Shown here: piece by piece, positions 42,263 to 51,591 of the stretch
Layout of the letters: each line of letters begins with the position of its first letter
How positions within the stretch are numbered: position 1 is the first letter of the stretch
Translations under genes and position numbers: made by a program
Notes under the pieces: model-generated
Seen by the model: only the letters and a program-made list of their open reading frames with translations
Told to the model about the DNA's origin: nothing
Databases searched by the model: none
Assembly (NCBI GenBank): GCA_963839615.1
Contig: CAWIVY010000001.1
Coordinates: 248,001-312,000, forward strand
From: DASQMT01 sp963839615
GTDB lineage: Bacteria > Actinomycetota > Thermoleophilia > Solirubrobacterales > Solirubrobacteraceae
Direction of reading: 5' to 3'
DNA length: 64,000 bases

Positions 42263-43498
42263 TCACTGTCCCCGCTTCTCCGTCGGCGCTGTCGAGTCGT
42301 CCGCGGCGGGTTCGGTGGTCTTCCCGTCGGTGGTTTCGGCCGCGTTCTCGTCGGCAGCGCGAGGGGCGTTCTCGCCGCCGGTGGTCTCGGCCGATTCCTT
42401 GGCAGCAGCGCGAGGCGCCTTCTCGCCGCCGGTGGTCTCGGCCGGTTTCTCGGCAACAGCGCCAGGTGCCTTCTCGCCGCCGGTGGTCTCGGCCGGTTTC
42501 TCGGCGGCATTCTCGGCAACAGCGCCAGGTGCCTTCTCGCCGCCGGTGGTCTCGGCCGGTTTCTTGGCGGCAGCGCGAGGCGCCTTGTCGCCGCCGGTCC
42601 CGGCCGGTTTCTTGGCGGCAGCGCGAGGTGCCTTCTCACCGCCGCCGCTCTCGGCAGGTTTCCTGGCCGCAGCGCGAGGCGCCTTCTCGCCGCCGGCGGT
42701 CGCGGCCGGTTTCTCGGCGGCAGCCGCTCTCCTCGCCGCGGCGCGTGCCGCCTTCCGGCTGCTGGCGGTCCCGGCCGGTCGCCTGCCGGCGAGAGGCGCC
42801 GGCTCGGTGCCGGGTGCTCCAGGACGCCTCGCGATCACCCACGTAACGATCGGGTACTTCTTGTCCTGTCGCATTGCCATGCGGAAGATGGGATTCTTCG
42901 GATCCTCGGGGATCGGTCGCGACCGGAAGCCAAGCGACATGAACGCCCACGCCTCACGATTGCCCCAACCTCCGACTCGCATCACGTGCAGGCCGGCGTG
43001 CTCGGCCAGCAATCGCAAGGCATTCGGCGTGAAGCGCCAGAAGTCCGTGGGATGCTGGTGGATCATGTTGAAGAAGCAAGTCGTCTGCACGACTATGCCA
43101 CCAGGCTTCACTACGCGGTGACACTCGCGAAAGGCCGCGAACGGGTCGCCGGCCACGTGCTCCAGCACCTGGTCGGCAAGCACGAAATCGAAGGACTCGT
43201 CGGTCAAGCCCGACAGGTCCGTGATGTCGTGCTCGGGAAAGTTGACCTCCTCGACAGCCACGGAATTCAGCCCGAGCAGCGGGGCGAGATTCGACGAATG
43301 GGAGATCGACAGCGCCGTGCGCCCCGGCGCATCGTCGTTTCGCAGCGCGTTCTCGAGCTGCCGATACATGTACAGCCGCGTGATGTGCCACCGGCTCGTC
43401 TTGCCAGGGGAGGCCGCGAGCGCATACTCGACCAGTTCGTGGGTCAATTGCTCGCTCAGGCCGCCGAACACGACCGGTGCCTCAACGGATGCACGCAC
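42263..43498 (-). CDS. Methyltransferase with Lys/Ala/Glu-rich tandem-repeat tail
   Basis: A 411-residue protein from GTG 43498. Residues 1-225 are a class I methyltransferase-like domain (SFDFVLADQVLEHVAGDPFAAFRECHRVVKPGG, FFNMIHQHPTDFWRFTP). From about residue 250 to 400 the sequence is a low-complexity array of roughly 16-residue units such as KKPAETTGGEKAPRAAA. The basic, flexible tail resembles histone-H1-like or adhesion tails and could bind acidic glycan or nucleic acid; no function is shown. The tail is encoded by the tandem DNA repeat at 42361-42725. Confidence 0.75.
   Translation of the reverse strand: MRASVEAPVVFGGLSEQLTHELVEYALAASPGKTSRWHITRLYMYRQLENALRNDDAPGRTALSISHSSNLAPLLGLNSVAVEEVNFPEHDITDLSGLTDESFDFVLADQVLEHVAGDPFAAFRECHRVVKPGGIVVQTTCFFNMIHQHPTDFWRFTPNALRLLAEHAGLHVMRVGGWGNREAWAFMSLGFRSRPIPEDPKNPIFRMAMRQDKKYPIVTWVIARRPGAPGTEPAPLAGRRPAGTASSRKAARAAARRAAAAEKPAATAGGEKAPRAAARKPAESGGGEKAPRAAAKKPAGTGGDKAPRAAAKKPAETTGGEKAPGAVAENAAEKPAETTGGEKAPGAVAEKPAETTGGEKAPRAAAKESAETTGGENAPRAADENAAETTDGKTTEPAADDSTAPTEKRGQ
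42361..42725. repeat. Imperfect tandem repeat, units of about 48-51 bp, about seven or eight copies
   Basis: On the plus strand each unit contains GCCTTCTCGCCGCCGGTGGT followed by CTCGGCCGGTTTC and GCGGCAGCGCGA. All units keep the reading frame of the methyltransferase tail. Copies differ by a few bases, and one has a 15-bp insertion. Confidence 0.8.
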
Positions 43499-43515
43499 GG
43501 CGGGCCTTGTTGCGC

Positions 43516-44059
43516 CTAGACGTTCTCTCGACTCACGCAGAGCTCGATCTGCTCCTTCTGATCAGCACTCGGCGTTTTGTCATAGAGAACCAGGATCCGC
43601 TTCTTGTACTGATCGGGCTTCTTCTTCTTCAACGCGCGGGCTGTCTCGCGGGTGTTCTTTCGCCTTCCCCCGACATAGATGTCTGCGCCGTTGCCCTCGT
43701 TCATCGTGACGCGCAGGGTTACGCCCTTGCCTAGCTTGATCACCTGCGACTTGGGACTGTTGGAATCGGTCGAGACCTTCGCACCGGCGGTGCGCAAGCA
43801 TTGCGCCAAGGCGCGCGCTCGCTTCCGCGCAAGCTCAAGTTGAGCCTTGCTCAGCTGCTTGGTCTTCGGCGCCTTTCCCTGCTTCTTCTTGCCCGGCTCC
43901 GTGCCCCCGCCGTTCGATCCACCCTCCGGCAGTGGATGTGGCCTTGGGGGTGGCGCTCGCCGTGGGATTCTCTGATTTGTCGCCGGAATTCGAATCGTCA
44001 CCGCACCCGACAAGGAGGGTGCAGAGCACGAGGGCGGTTAGGCTGGTCCGTAGATTCAT
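43516..44059 (-). pseudogene. Lipoprotein, one frameshift
   Basis: From ATG 44059 a signal peptide MNLRTSLTALVLCTLLVGC carries the lipobox LVGC, followed by DDSNSGDKSENPTASATPK. Near 43915-43925 one extra G shifts the frame; removing it continues as GGSNGGGTEPGKKKQGKAPK, then a lysine-rich domain with QCLRTAGAKVSTD and ILVLYDKTPSADQKEQIELCV. The corrected length is 180 residues. Function unknown. TAGCCT lies 10 nt before the ATG. Confidence 0.65.
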
Positions 44060-44069
44060 GATCGCGACA

Positions 44070-44075
44070 AGGCTA
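44070..44075 (-). promoter_or_regulatory. -10 element (TAGCCT) of the lipoprotein
   Basis: TAGCCT on the minus strand, 10 nt before ATG 44059. Confidence 0.5.
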
Positions 44076-44171
44076 ACGCAGAACCGAATCCGACGGCCTC
44101 GCACCGGGACGGGGTACGCCGGCAAGCTCGTCCGCGATCCCTAGTCCAGTCCTGCCACGCCGCACTCTGAA

Positions 44172-46208
44172 ATGACGCTCTTCCCCGCTTCCGGCGATCG
44201 AACGAAGGAACCATCTCGCCCATCCGACATGCAGCGGGTCATGACCGTCGCCGGCCAGGCGTTCACGCGGACCGGCTCGCTGTACTCGGTCGGCGTCGCG
44301 AGCATCGTGCCGTTCGCGCTGGTGAGCCTCGCGGTCACGACGAGGTATCTGGGCCCGCGGACTATGGGCGGCTCGCGATCCTGTTCGCGATCGCGTCGAT
44401 CCTGACGGTCCTCTCCGGGCTGGCCGTGCTCCAGGGCACCCTGAGCGTCGTCTATCGCGCATCGGATGAGGAAGGCGACGGCGACGGCGACGGCGACGGC
44501 TTGGGCGACGACGGTGCCGCCCCGCTCGACCTGGATCCGGAGAAGATCGAGCTGTCCGTCACCGAGAAGCACCGGCTGCTCGGTTCGGGCCTTCTGCTCA
44601 TCATGGTGTCGTGCACGCTCTGGTGCGCTCCGGTGGCGCTGCTGGCGCCGATCGTCGCCGATGTCTTCCTGGGCTCCACGTCGTGGACCGGCGCGGTCCT
44701 CTTGATGACCGTCTCCGCCTGGTCCGGCGGTTTCTGGCGGATGGAGCACCAGGTCTGGCGCGTCGAGTATCGGCCGATCGTCTGGTGCCTGTTCCAAGCG
44801 CTCCGGCCTCTCTTGGTCGTGAGCGGCACCATCGTGGCGCTCACGTCCGGATTCGGCATCGAGGGCGTGCTCGTGTCCACGGCGGCAGGAACGATGCTCG
44901 CCACGCTCATCTCGATGTTCTGCTCGCGGCACCTCTTCTTCTTTCGTCCGCGACGGGAGGACGTGCCTCGCATCATCAAGGCGGGAATGTCGATGGTGCC
45001 GATCATCATCGCCCGCCTCATCCAGAGCAACGTCTCGATCCTGCTGCTCGCACTGATCGCGCCGGCGACCGCCGTGGGCCTGTTCCAGGTCGCATCACGC
45101 ATCGCCATAATCCCGTCGTACTTCGCGTCGGGCTTCCTGCTGGGGTGGTTGCCGCTGAACAGGAGCCCGATCGGAACGGCGGGGAAACAGCTGCGAGGAC
45201 GCGCCGAGTACAGCGCGCGCGTCTTCACCTTGCTGATCCTGATCCTGATCGGGCTGACCGTCGTGACCGGTCTCGGGGCCGGTGTGGCGGTCCGGATCGC
45301 GGCGCCTTCGTTCGGCGACGCCGCCGACCTGATCCCGATCGTGGCGCTGGGCGCCATGATGAGCGAGGTCTTTCACGCTTACTACCGCGCATCGTCGTTC
45401 CCGGGCCGCCGCTGGTGGTACACCGCACTGCTCTTCATCTGGCTGTTTCCGTACGTGCTGACGCTGTCGATCGGGGGCTCCCTCAATCCCACGTATGCAG
45501 TGGCCGGAGCCAGGTCGTCGCGAGCGGTGTCGTGCTCGCCTGGATGGTGTCGGCTCGACCGTCGAGGACCCAACGGACTCCCTGTGCCGTGGGCGCGCCT
45601 GATCAGCGTCGTTGTGGTCGGAGGTGCGTGCGTGGCGGCCGTGCGCCTGGGCGGCGGCTCCACGGCCGCGCGTGTCCTCCTCGTCCTTCTCTGCGTGGCT
45701 GCGTTTCCACTGCTGCTGCGAGCCACGCGTCTGGTGAGCAGAGGGGACACCGCGACCGCGAGGGCGATCATGTCCTCGATGGTTCACATGCCGATACGCG
45801 GTCGCCGGCTGCGCCAGCGCCTTGCGAACGCTGCGCGCCGACGAGCGACGGGCGCTCGAGCTGGTGGGCTGGCACCGGTTGGGACCCGAGGAAGCCGCCG
45901 CAGCAATCGGGGTCAGCGTCGACGTCGTGGGCGCGCGGGTCATTCGCGGCCTGCGCTCGTTCATGGGGTCGGACCTGCGCCCGACGCCCGCCGACACGCT
46001 GATCGCGCGCTACGTACTATCCACCGCCGGCGCGGTGGAGCGCGATCTCATCGCTGCTGCACTTGCAAGAGGGGGCGTGAGCCTCGTGGATCTGCACGAG
46101 CTCGACCAGAGCATGCGCCTGTTTCGCCGGCTCAGGCGCCGCGGGCTACGGCTGCTCCGCGGCGAGCGCAGCGATCAGGTCGGGGTCCGGGCGATCGTCA
46201 CCGGCTGA
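44172..46208 (+). pseudogene. Second Wzx-type flippase with the same C-terminal domain, four frameshifts
   Basis: Reconstructed length is about 678 residues. ATG 44172 gives the first membrane segment up to TTRYLGP. A missing base near 44353-44362 moves to the frame YGRLAIL... with an acidic insert (EEGDGDGDGDGLGDD) and most membrane segments. A missing base near 45509 exposes QVVASGVVLAWMVSA, and an extra base near 45555 restores the frame. A shift near 45818-45832 leads into the C-terminal domain: TLRADERRALELVGWHRLG, AAAAIGVSVDVVGARV and PTPADTLIARYVLSTA, matching flippase 1. Confidence 0.72.
44474..44497 (+). repeat. GGCGAC hexanucleotide repeat (4 copies)
   Basis: Four exact GGCGAC units encode alternating Gly-Asp in the acidic loop of flippase 2. 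Copy-number change would add or remove GD pairs without shifting the frame. Confidence 0.85.
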
Positions 46209-46873
46209 CGGCAGATCACCGGGTTCATCCTGAGGAGGTAGACGGGCGGTTGCGTCGTGTTGATCCGGTCGAACACATGCGCGCATGGCAGCGTCCCGAA
46301 GTCAGGCGCCAGCACGTCACGGAAGTAGCGGCGAAGGAAGTCGTGCAACGCCCAGCGCGAGAACTCGATCTTGTGGTGCTCCCAACCCGGGTTGAGCACG
46401 TTCTGCGACCGCACCGGCGTCGAGAGCAGCAGCACCCCGTCCGGGGCAAGATGCTCGACGACGTTCTGCATCATGATCTCGCGGTGCTCGATGTGCTCGA
46501 TCGTGTCGAACGACACGATGCAGTCGAACGTGCGCGAGCCGAGCGATTCCTCCCAGCGGGTGACGTCCGCCGTGGTGAACGTGAGGTTCGGCTTCCGGTA
46601 GGTGTCGCGAGCGAATGCGATCGCCTCCGCGTCATAGTCGCCGCCGACGACGACGGTGCCCGGGAACTGCTCGGCAAGCATGTGGCTGCCGTAACCGGCG
46701 CCACAAGCGACATCGAGCACGCTACCGACCGGGCCGAGTTCCGCGAGGACCGCTTGTGCCCACTCATAGCGGATCAGGTGATGAACAGCGGTCTTGTGGC
46801 CCCGATCCAGGTAGTCCATCAGTGCGACGCCCGGCTCGGGCACGAAGTGCTCGTTGACGACCAGTTTGCCCAT
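46175..46873 (-). CDS. Class I SAM-dependent methyltransferase
   Basis: A 232-residue methyltransferase with VLDVACGAGYGSHMLAEQFP (residues 53-72), VVGGDYDAEAIAFA, FDCIVSFDTIEHIEH and LAPDGVLLLSTP. It resembles Methyltransf_11/ubiE-like enzymes. A TAGGCT hexamer ends 6 nt before ATG 46873 and overlaps the stop of the upstream gene. The 3' end overlaps the flippase-2 tail by 34 bp. Confidence 0.87.
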   Translation of the reverse strand: MGKLVVNEHFVPEPGVALMDYLDRGHKTAVHHLIRYEWAQAVLAELGPVGSVLDVACGAGYGSHMLAEQFPGTVVVGGDYDAEAIAFARDTYRKPNLTFTTADVTRWEESLGSRTFDCIVSFDTIEHIEHREIMMQNVVEHLAPDGVLLLSTPVRSQNVLNPGWEHHKIEFSRWALHDFLRRYFRDVLAPDFGTLPCAHVFDRINTTQPPVYLLRMNPVICRQPVTIARTPT

Positions 46874-46879
46874 CGCGCC

Positions 46880-46885
46880 AGCCTA
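46880..46885 (-). promoter_or_regulatory. -10 element (TAGGCT) of the methyltransferase
   Basis: TAGGCT on the minus strand, 6 nt before ATG 46873. Its first three bases are the TAG stop of the large GT gene. Confidence 0.5.
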
Positions 46886-49868
46886 GCTCAGCGAAGGTGC
46901 GCCGCGAACTCGCTCCAGCACGGGGATGAGCACGTCGAGTCGCGACCCGAAGCAGCCCTCCCTCGAGGATCGCCGCGCGTCCACGCTCGCCCATCGCCGC
47001 CCGCTCGGCCGGATCCGCCAGCAGGCGGGCGATCGTCGCTTGCAGGGCCTTCGGCGAACTGTACGTTGCAACGGCCCCGCCGAACCTCTCGTCCAGGCCT
47101 GCCACGTCGTCGCTGATCACGCAAGCCCCGCACGCCAGCGCGTCGTAGATCCGGTTCGAGATGAATCCGCGTTCGCGCATGTCCTCCCAGTGGTCGGCGA
47201 GCACGATCGACGCCGAGGAGTAGATCTGCCGGAGCCGGTCGTTGGGAACGTGCTCGGCGACGACGTGCTTCGTATCGATCAGGCCCTCCCAGCCGGAGCC
47301 GTAGACGGCGAGGTCGCGGTCGGTCGGCAGCAGGTCGCGCATCATCGATCGCAGGACGCCGCGGGAGTTCGCGACGTAGACGAGGTCATGGTGCGAGGAC
47401 CGGTCGGGATCCGGGTCGGGGTAGAAGGCCGCCGGGTCGGTGGCCTGCTCGAGCACGAGGATCTCGATGGTCGTGCGTCGGCGTAGGTCCTCGGCGAACC
47501 TGGCCGAGGCGACGCAGACGAGGTCGTAGCCGTCGCACTCCTCCGCGGTCAGCTCGGCCGGGTGGCTGATGCACCAGAGGACGTTCACCTGTCCGCTCTT
47601 GACGAAATGGCGGCCGCGCCCCTTGAGATGCACGACGACGTCGTACGCGTGCCCTTCGAGCTCCTCCCACTCGCCCAGGACCTGGATCAGGCTTCGATGG
47701 CCGCGGCGACGCAGCTCCCCTGCGAGCGCGCGGGCGAAGTGGAGATCCCCCCAGCGCTCGGCCTGCTGCCAGTCGGGCGCGCCGATCTTGATGCAGAACG
47801 ACTGGCGCTCCTCCTGCTCGCGCAGGATGCGGACGAGCGCGTTCGCCCGGTGCTCGTAGAACAGGAGCGGGCGGCGGCCGGTGCGCTCCTCGACGAGATC
47901 GCAGCTCGCGGTGGAGGACGCGAGCAGCACGTCGATGCGCTCGAACCAAGGTCGCTCGAGCCAGCGATCGGTCCGATCATGGATCCATGCGATCACCGGG
48001 ATGGCGGCCGGAACCGCCCGGGCGTCGAAGCCGTCGAGCAGTGCGAGCACGTAGTCGGCGTCGGCCGGGAGCTGCTGCCGGCCCTCCGGTTCGACGGCGA
48101 GATATGTGACACGCCAGGCGAGCTGCTCCAGCGCCGCGCCGAGCTCGTGGGCCGTGTGCCAGTCGCCCCTGCCCGCGGTCTCCTCGAGGCTCGTCACCGT
48201 GATCGCCACATGCGGCCCGGCGCCGTCGGTCCAGAGGGAATCGCGCTCCAGTCGTCCCACCCGATAGGCACGGCCGGCCTCGGCGGCCCAGCGCTCGAGC
48301 CACGCCCGGCGGTCGGTATCGCGCCTGGCGCTCGTGAAGTCGGATCCCACCGCGGTTCGCGTGACCGACTCGTGGTGGTAGAGGACCGCGCGCCCGCTGA
48401 CGGCGACCGCCAGGCCGGCGGCGGTGGCGCGCATGCCGAGGTCCACGTCCTCGAGGCCGTGGCGGTATCGCCGCGAGAACCCGCCGAGGCTGTCGAACGT
48501 CGCGCGCTGCACGAGCAGGCAAGCGTCGCTGACGGCCGCAGCCGGGAGGTCGACGCCGAACGCGGCGTCGAAGAGGTCGCCGCCGTCGCCGTCGTCGTGG
48601 GGCAGGACGCCGTCGGCGCCGCGGCGCAGCCGGATGCCGCGGTGCCGCACGAGCGTCCCGTCCGCTGCGGCTGCGCTCGTGCGCTCGCCGTGCAGCAGCG
48701 TCGCTCCGGTCAGCGCGTGCCGCCCGCGAACGTGGGCCGCGAGCAGCTCGCGCAGCCAGCCGCGCTCGAACGGCTCCACGTCGTCGCCGAGGAAGACGAC
48801 GTGGTCATGGCTTGCGGCGGCGAGGCCCTGTGCGTTCGCGTCCGCGCAGGAGACGTCGTCGTCGCTCGCGACCAGCCGCACCGGCATTCCCGGATCGCAC
48901 GTCGCGAGCCACGCGGCCGACGCGTCACTCGAGCCCTTGTCGACGACGACGAGCTCGGCCTCGGGATAGTCGGTGTGCTCGCGCAGCCCGGTGACCAGCC
49001 GTCCGAGCTGCTCCTGGCCGTTGCGATTCGCCACGACGATCGAGACCGGCGGCCAGGCGTCGAGCGCAGGCGGCTCGCCGAGGCGGCCTCGAATCTCGGC
49101 GGCGACCTCAGCGGGCCGCGAGGATCTTGCCGGGGACTCCGGCTCCTCGCGTTCAGGCGCCGCGGCCGCCGGCGGGGGCTCGGGCTCGGCGGCCGGAAGC
49201 GCCCGCGTCGCGCGCTCGAGATCATCGATTCGCCGGATCGCCGACACCAGAGCGCCCTGGGTCTTGTCGCGGCGGCCGCGCATCAGGTTCGCGGTCCGCA
49301 TCATGCGATGACCGAGCCGCCAGGCGCGCGACGCCTCCGCGCGCTCGACATCGCGCCGGGTGGCGGCAAGTGTCACCAAGAGGCTGGAGACCAGCTGCTC
49401 GAGCTCCCGGATCCGCGCCTGCTGCTCGGCGCGGGCGACACGTGCGGCCTGCTCGATGCCTTCACGTTCCTGGCGCAGCTGCGCCACCTGGCGCTCGAGC
49501 TCCCCGGCACGGCCGAACGCCTGCTCCAGCGCGGAGCGGGCGTTCGCGACCTCTGCGCGCTCCGCCTGGTGTTGCTCCCTCACCGCGTCGAGCGCGCGCA
49601 GGGCGGCGTCGCGCTCGCTCGCGCTGGCCTCGGCGGCGCGAGCCGCCTCGCCCGCGCTGCGCTCGACGCTGCGCAGCGCGATCGGGCCCTCGCGCTCCAT
49701 GATCTCGAGCCGGCGCTGCAGGGCGCCGAGCTGTGCCTCGCGCTCGGCGAGCTGGGCCGCGAGCGCCGCCGCGCGCCGCGCTGCACCGCGACGGTCGTCC
49801 TGATCTCCGCGGCCGACGCTGCGCGCTGCCCGCTGCGCCAGCACCTCGTCGAACTCGTCGGCTGTCAC
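46883..49868 (-). CDS. Coiled coil - GT2 - GT-B multidomain glycosyltransferase (frameshift near the C-terminus)
   Basis: About 995 residues from GTG 49868. Residues 35-180 form a coiled coil ending in EASRAWRLGHRMMR. After a Pro/Ala/Glu linker, residues 274-500 are a GT2 domain (VSIVVANRNGQEQLG, VVVDKGSSD, HDHVVFLGDDVEP, SDACLLVQRATFDSLGG, YRHGLEDVDLGMRA). Residues 575-960 are CgeB-like GT-B (VLALLDGFDAR, QVNVLWCISHPAELT, SNRIYDALACGACVISDD). One extra G near 46955-46966 diverts the frame into an antisense extension to 46764. Correcting it gives CFGSRLDVLIPVLERV and the stop at 46883. GTG 49868 avoids overlapping the divergent gene. Confidence 0.78.
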
Positions 49869-49891
49869 GCGCGCGATCGCCGGTCGGTTCG

Positions 49892-49897
49892 TATCAT
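49892..49897 (+). promoter_or_regulatory. -10 element (TATCAT) of the deacetylase-like gene
   Basis: TATCAT with a 7-nt spacer to GTG 49905. Confidence 0.55.
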
Positions 49898-49904
49898 CGC
49901 CCCG

Positions 49905-50789
49905 GTGATCCTCATCCCGGCGCCCGAGTCTAGTCACGGGACGCCGACGGCCGGCAGCCGTTCCCCGTTCTCGCGTACGTTCTCACGCGGACGCCACAGC
50001 GAGTACAGCAGCTTCCTCCGCATCGTCCTCAGCGAGGGTTATTCGGTCGTGCCTCTGCGGCGGTTCCTCGACGAGCAGCAGATCCGCGACGGAGGCCGGG
50101 TGCTGATCCTGCGCCACGACATCGACCAGCGAGCGGTCTCCGCGCTCGAGCTCGCCCGGGCCGAGCGAGAGCTCGGCATCTCGTCGACCTGGTACTTCCG
50201 CTGGCGCACGGCCGATCCCGACGTGATCGCCGCCGTACGGGCACAGGGCGGAGAGATCGGCCTCCATTACGAGACGCTCACACGGCGGGTCATGCGCGAG
50301 CGAGTTCCGCCCGACGGCGACCTGACGCCCTTGATCGAACCGAGCCGTGAGGAGCTGCGCGCCGAGATCCGCGCCTTCGCGCAGCTGTTCGGGCGCATCG
50401 ACACGATTGCCGCCCATGGCGACACGCGCGTCGGCGACGTGCGCAACCGCGCGCTGGTCGAAGGCGTCGGGCCCGCGGCCTTCGGCGTGCGTCACGACGC
50501 CAACATCTCGCTGCGCGAGCACCGGCTCGGCGCCTGGCTGTCCGATCGGAGCGCGGCCAAGGGCGGCTGGGCCGGCGGACTCCGCCCGGACGAGCTCCTG
50601 TCGGACGGCGTCTCTCCGATCCTCTGCCTGATCCACCCCAACAACTGGGTCAGCGGTCCCGCCCTCTGGCGCGACCGGCTCCTCACGGCGGCGCTGCCCG
50701 CGCGCCGCCCCGGAACGGCGGCCCGCATCCGGCGTGCCCTGCCCGACGAGCCGCCGAAGCCGGGCGATGCGCAGCGGGAAGCCGGATGA
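49905..50789 (+). CDS. Polysaccharide-deacetylase-like protein (NodB fold)
   Basis: A 294-residue protein with the (R)HDID variant of the NodB metal motif (VLILRHDIDQRAVSALELARAERELGISSTWYF, from about residue 64), EIGLHYETL, and HGDTR near residue 170. These residues match a divergent deacetylase-like family often found in glycan loci. N-deacetylation of an amino sugar is possible; the family is not well tested. GTG 49905 is in register with the -10. The TGA overlaps the next ATG (ATGA). Confidence 0.75.
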   Translation: MILIPAPESSHGTPTAGSRSPFSRTFSRGRHSEYSSFLRIVLSEGYSVVPLRRFLDEQQIRDGGRVLILRHDIDQRAVSALELARAERELGISSTWYFRWRTADPDVIAAVRAQGGEIGLHYETLTRRVMRERVPPDGDLTPLIEPSREELRAEIRAFAQLFGRIDTIAAHGDTRVGDVRNRALVEGVGPAAFGVRHDANISLREHRLGAWLSDRSAAKGGWAGGLRPDELLSDGVSPILCLIHPNNWVSGPALWRDRLLTAALPARRPGTAARIRRALPDEPPKPGDAQREAG

Positions 50790-51580
50790 GCCTCGAGCGG
50801 GAGCACGCCCTCGTGGTCCGCGAGTTGCGCGACCGGATCATCGAGCACTATCACGAGCGGGGCGAGCGGCTCGACACCGAGTCGGGGCTGCGGACGCTCG
50901 ACACCAATTCGACGCTCGCCGCCGAGCGCGCGAGCGTGCTCCTGGAGATGCTCGCGCGCGGCGGCGGTCCGTCGGACCTGACCGGTCTGCGGGTTGCCGA
51001 CCTCGGCTGCGGGTTCGGGGCCCTGAGCCTGTGCTTCGCCGTCGCGGGCGCGGAGGTGGTCGGAGTCGACCCCAAGACCGGGCGCTCGGGGGTCGCCGCG
51101 GCCATCGCGGACGAGCTCGCGTTGCCGGCGTCGTTCCAGCGCGGGTGGATCCAGGATCTCGTGCTGCCGGACGCGAGCTTCGACATCGCCATACTCAACA
51201 ACTCGCTCTGCTACATCGTCCCCCGCGAGGACCGCAGACGCGCGCTGGAGCACACGTTCCGCATCCTCGCACCGGGCGGCTGGGCCGTGCTGCGAAACCC
51301 GAGCCGCATGGCTCCGTCGGACCCGTTCACCGGGATGCCGTTGATCCATCAGCTGCCGCCCGGGCTGGCGCGACGGCTTACCCGCCGGATGACGTCGCCG
51401 CGCTCGCACGTCCGGCTGCGCACCGCGACAACGTTGTCGCTGGAGCTCCGGCGCGCCGGATTCAGGTCCGTCAAGAGCCATCGCGTCGAGAAGCGGTGGT
51501 ACCCGCCGCGCTATCAGCACCACGTCGCCCGGCGACCGCCGGCAAGTCCGGTTGCACACAAACGGCCGCGTTCGCCATAG
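50786..51580 (+). CDS. Class I SAM-dependent methyltransferase
   Basis: A 264-residue protein with LRVADLGCGFGALSLCFAVAG (near residue 68), VVGVDPKTGR, LPDASFDIAILNNSLCYI and LAPGGWAVLRNP. ATG 50786 overlaps the deacetylase-like stop, so the two are coupled. The C-terminal 70 residues are Arg-rich and less conserved. Its TAG stop doubles as the first bases of the next -10 element. Confidence 0.85.
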   Translation: MSLEREHALVVRELRDRIIEHYHERGERLDTESGLRTLDTNSTLAAERASVLLEMLARGGGPSDLTGLRVADLGCGFGALSLCFAVAGAEVVGVDPKTGRSGVAAAIADELALPASFQRGWIQDLVLPDASFDIAILNNSLCYIVPREDRRRALEHTFRILAPGGWAVLRNPSRMAPSDPFTGMPLIHQLPPGLARRLTRRMTSPRSHVRLRTATTLSLELRRAGFRSVKSHRVEKRWYPPRYQHHVARRPPASPVAHKRPRSP

Positions 51581-51583
51581 ACT
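51578..51583 (+). promoter_or_regulatory. -10 element (TAGACT) of the methyltransferase-coiled-coil gene
   Basis: TAGACT with an 8-nt spacer to ATG 51592. It overlaps the upstream stop codon. Confidence 0.6.
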
Positions 51584-51591
51584 CGCCCACG

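Noticed and set aside
42361..42725. CRISPR-like periodic repeat
   Set aside because: Units are contiguous, imperfect, free of spacers and in frame with a coding tail.
46764..46882. C-terminal extension of the large GT into the next gene
   Set aside because: The sequence after ILEGG is unlike any GT tail, while the alternative frame gives a normal ending and a stop at 46883.
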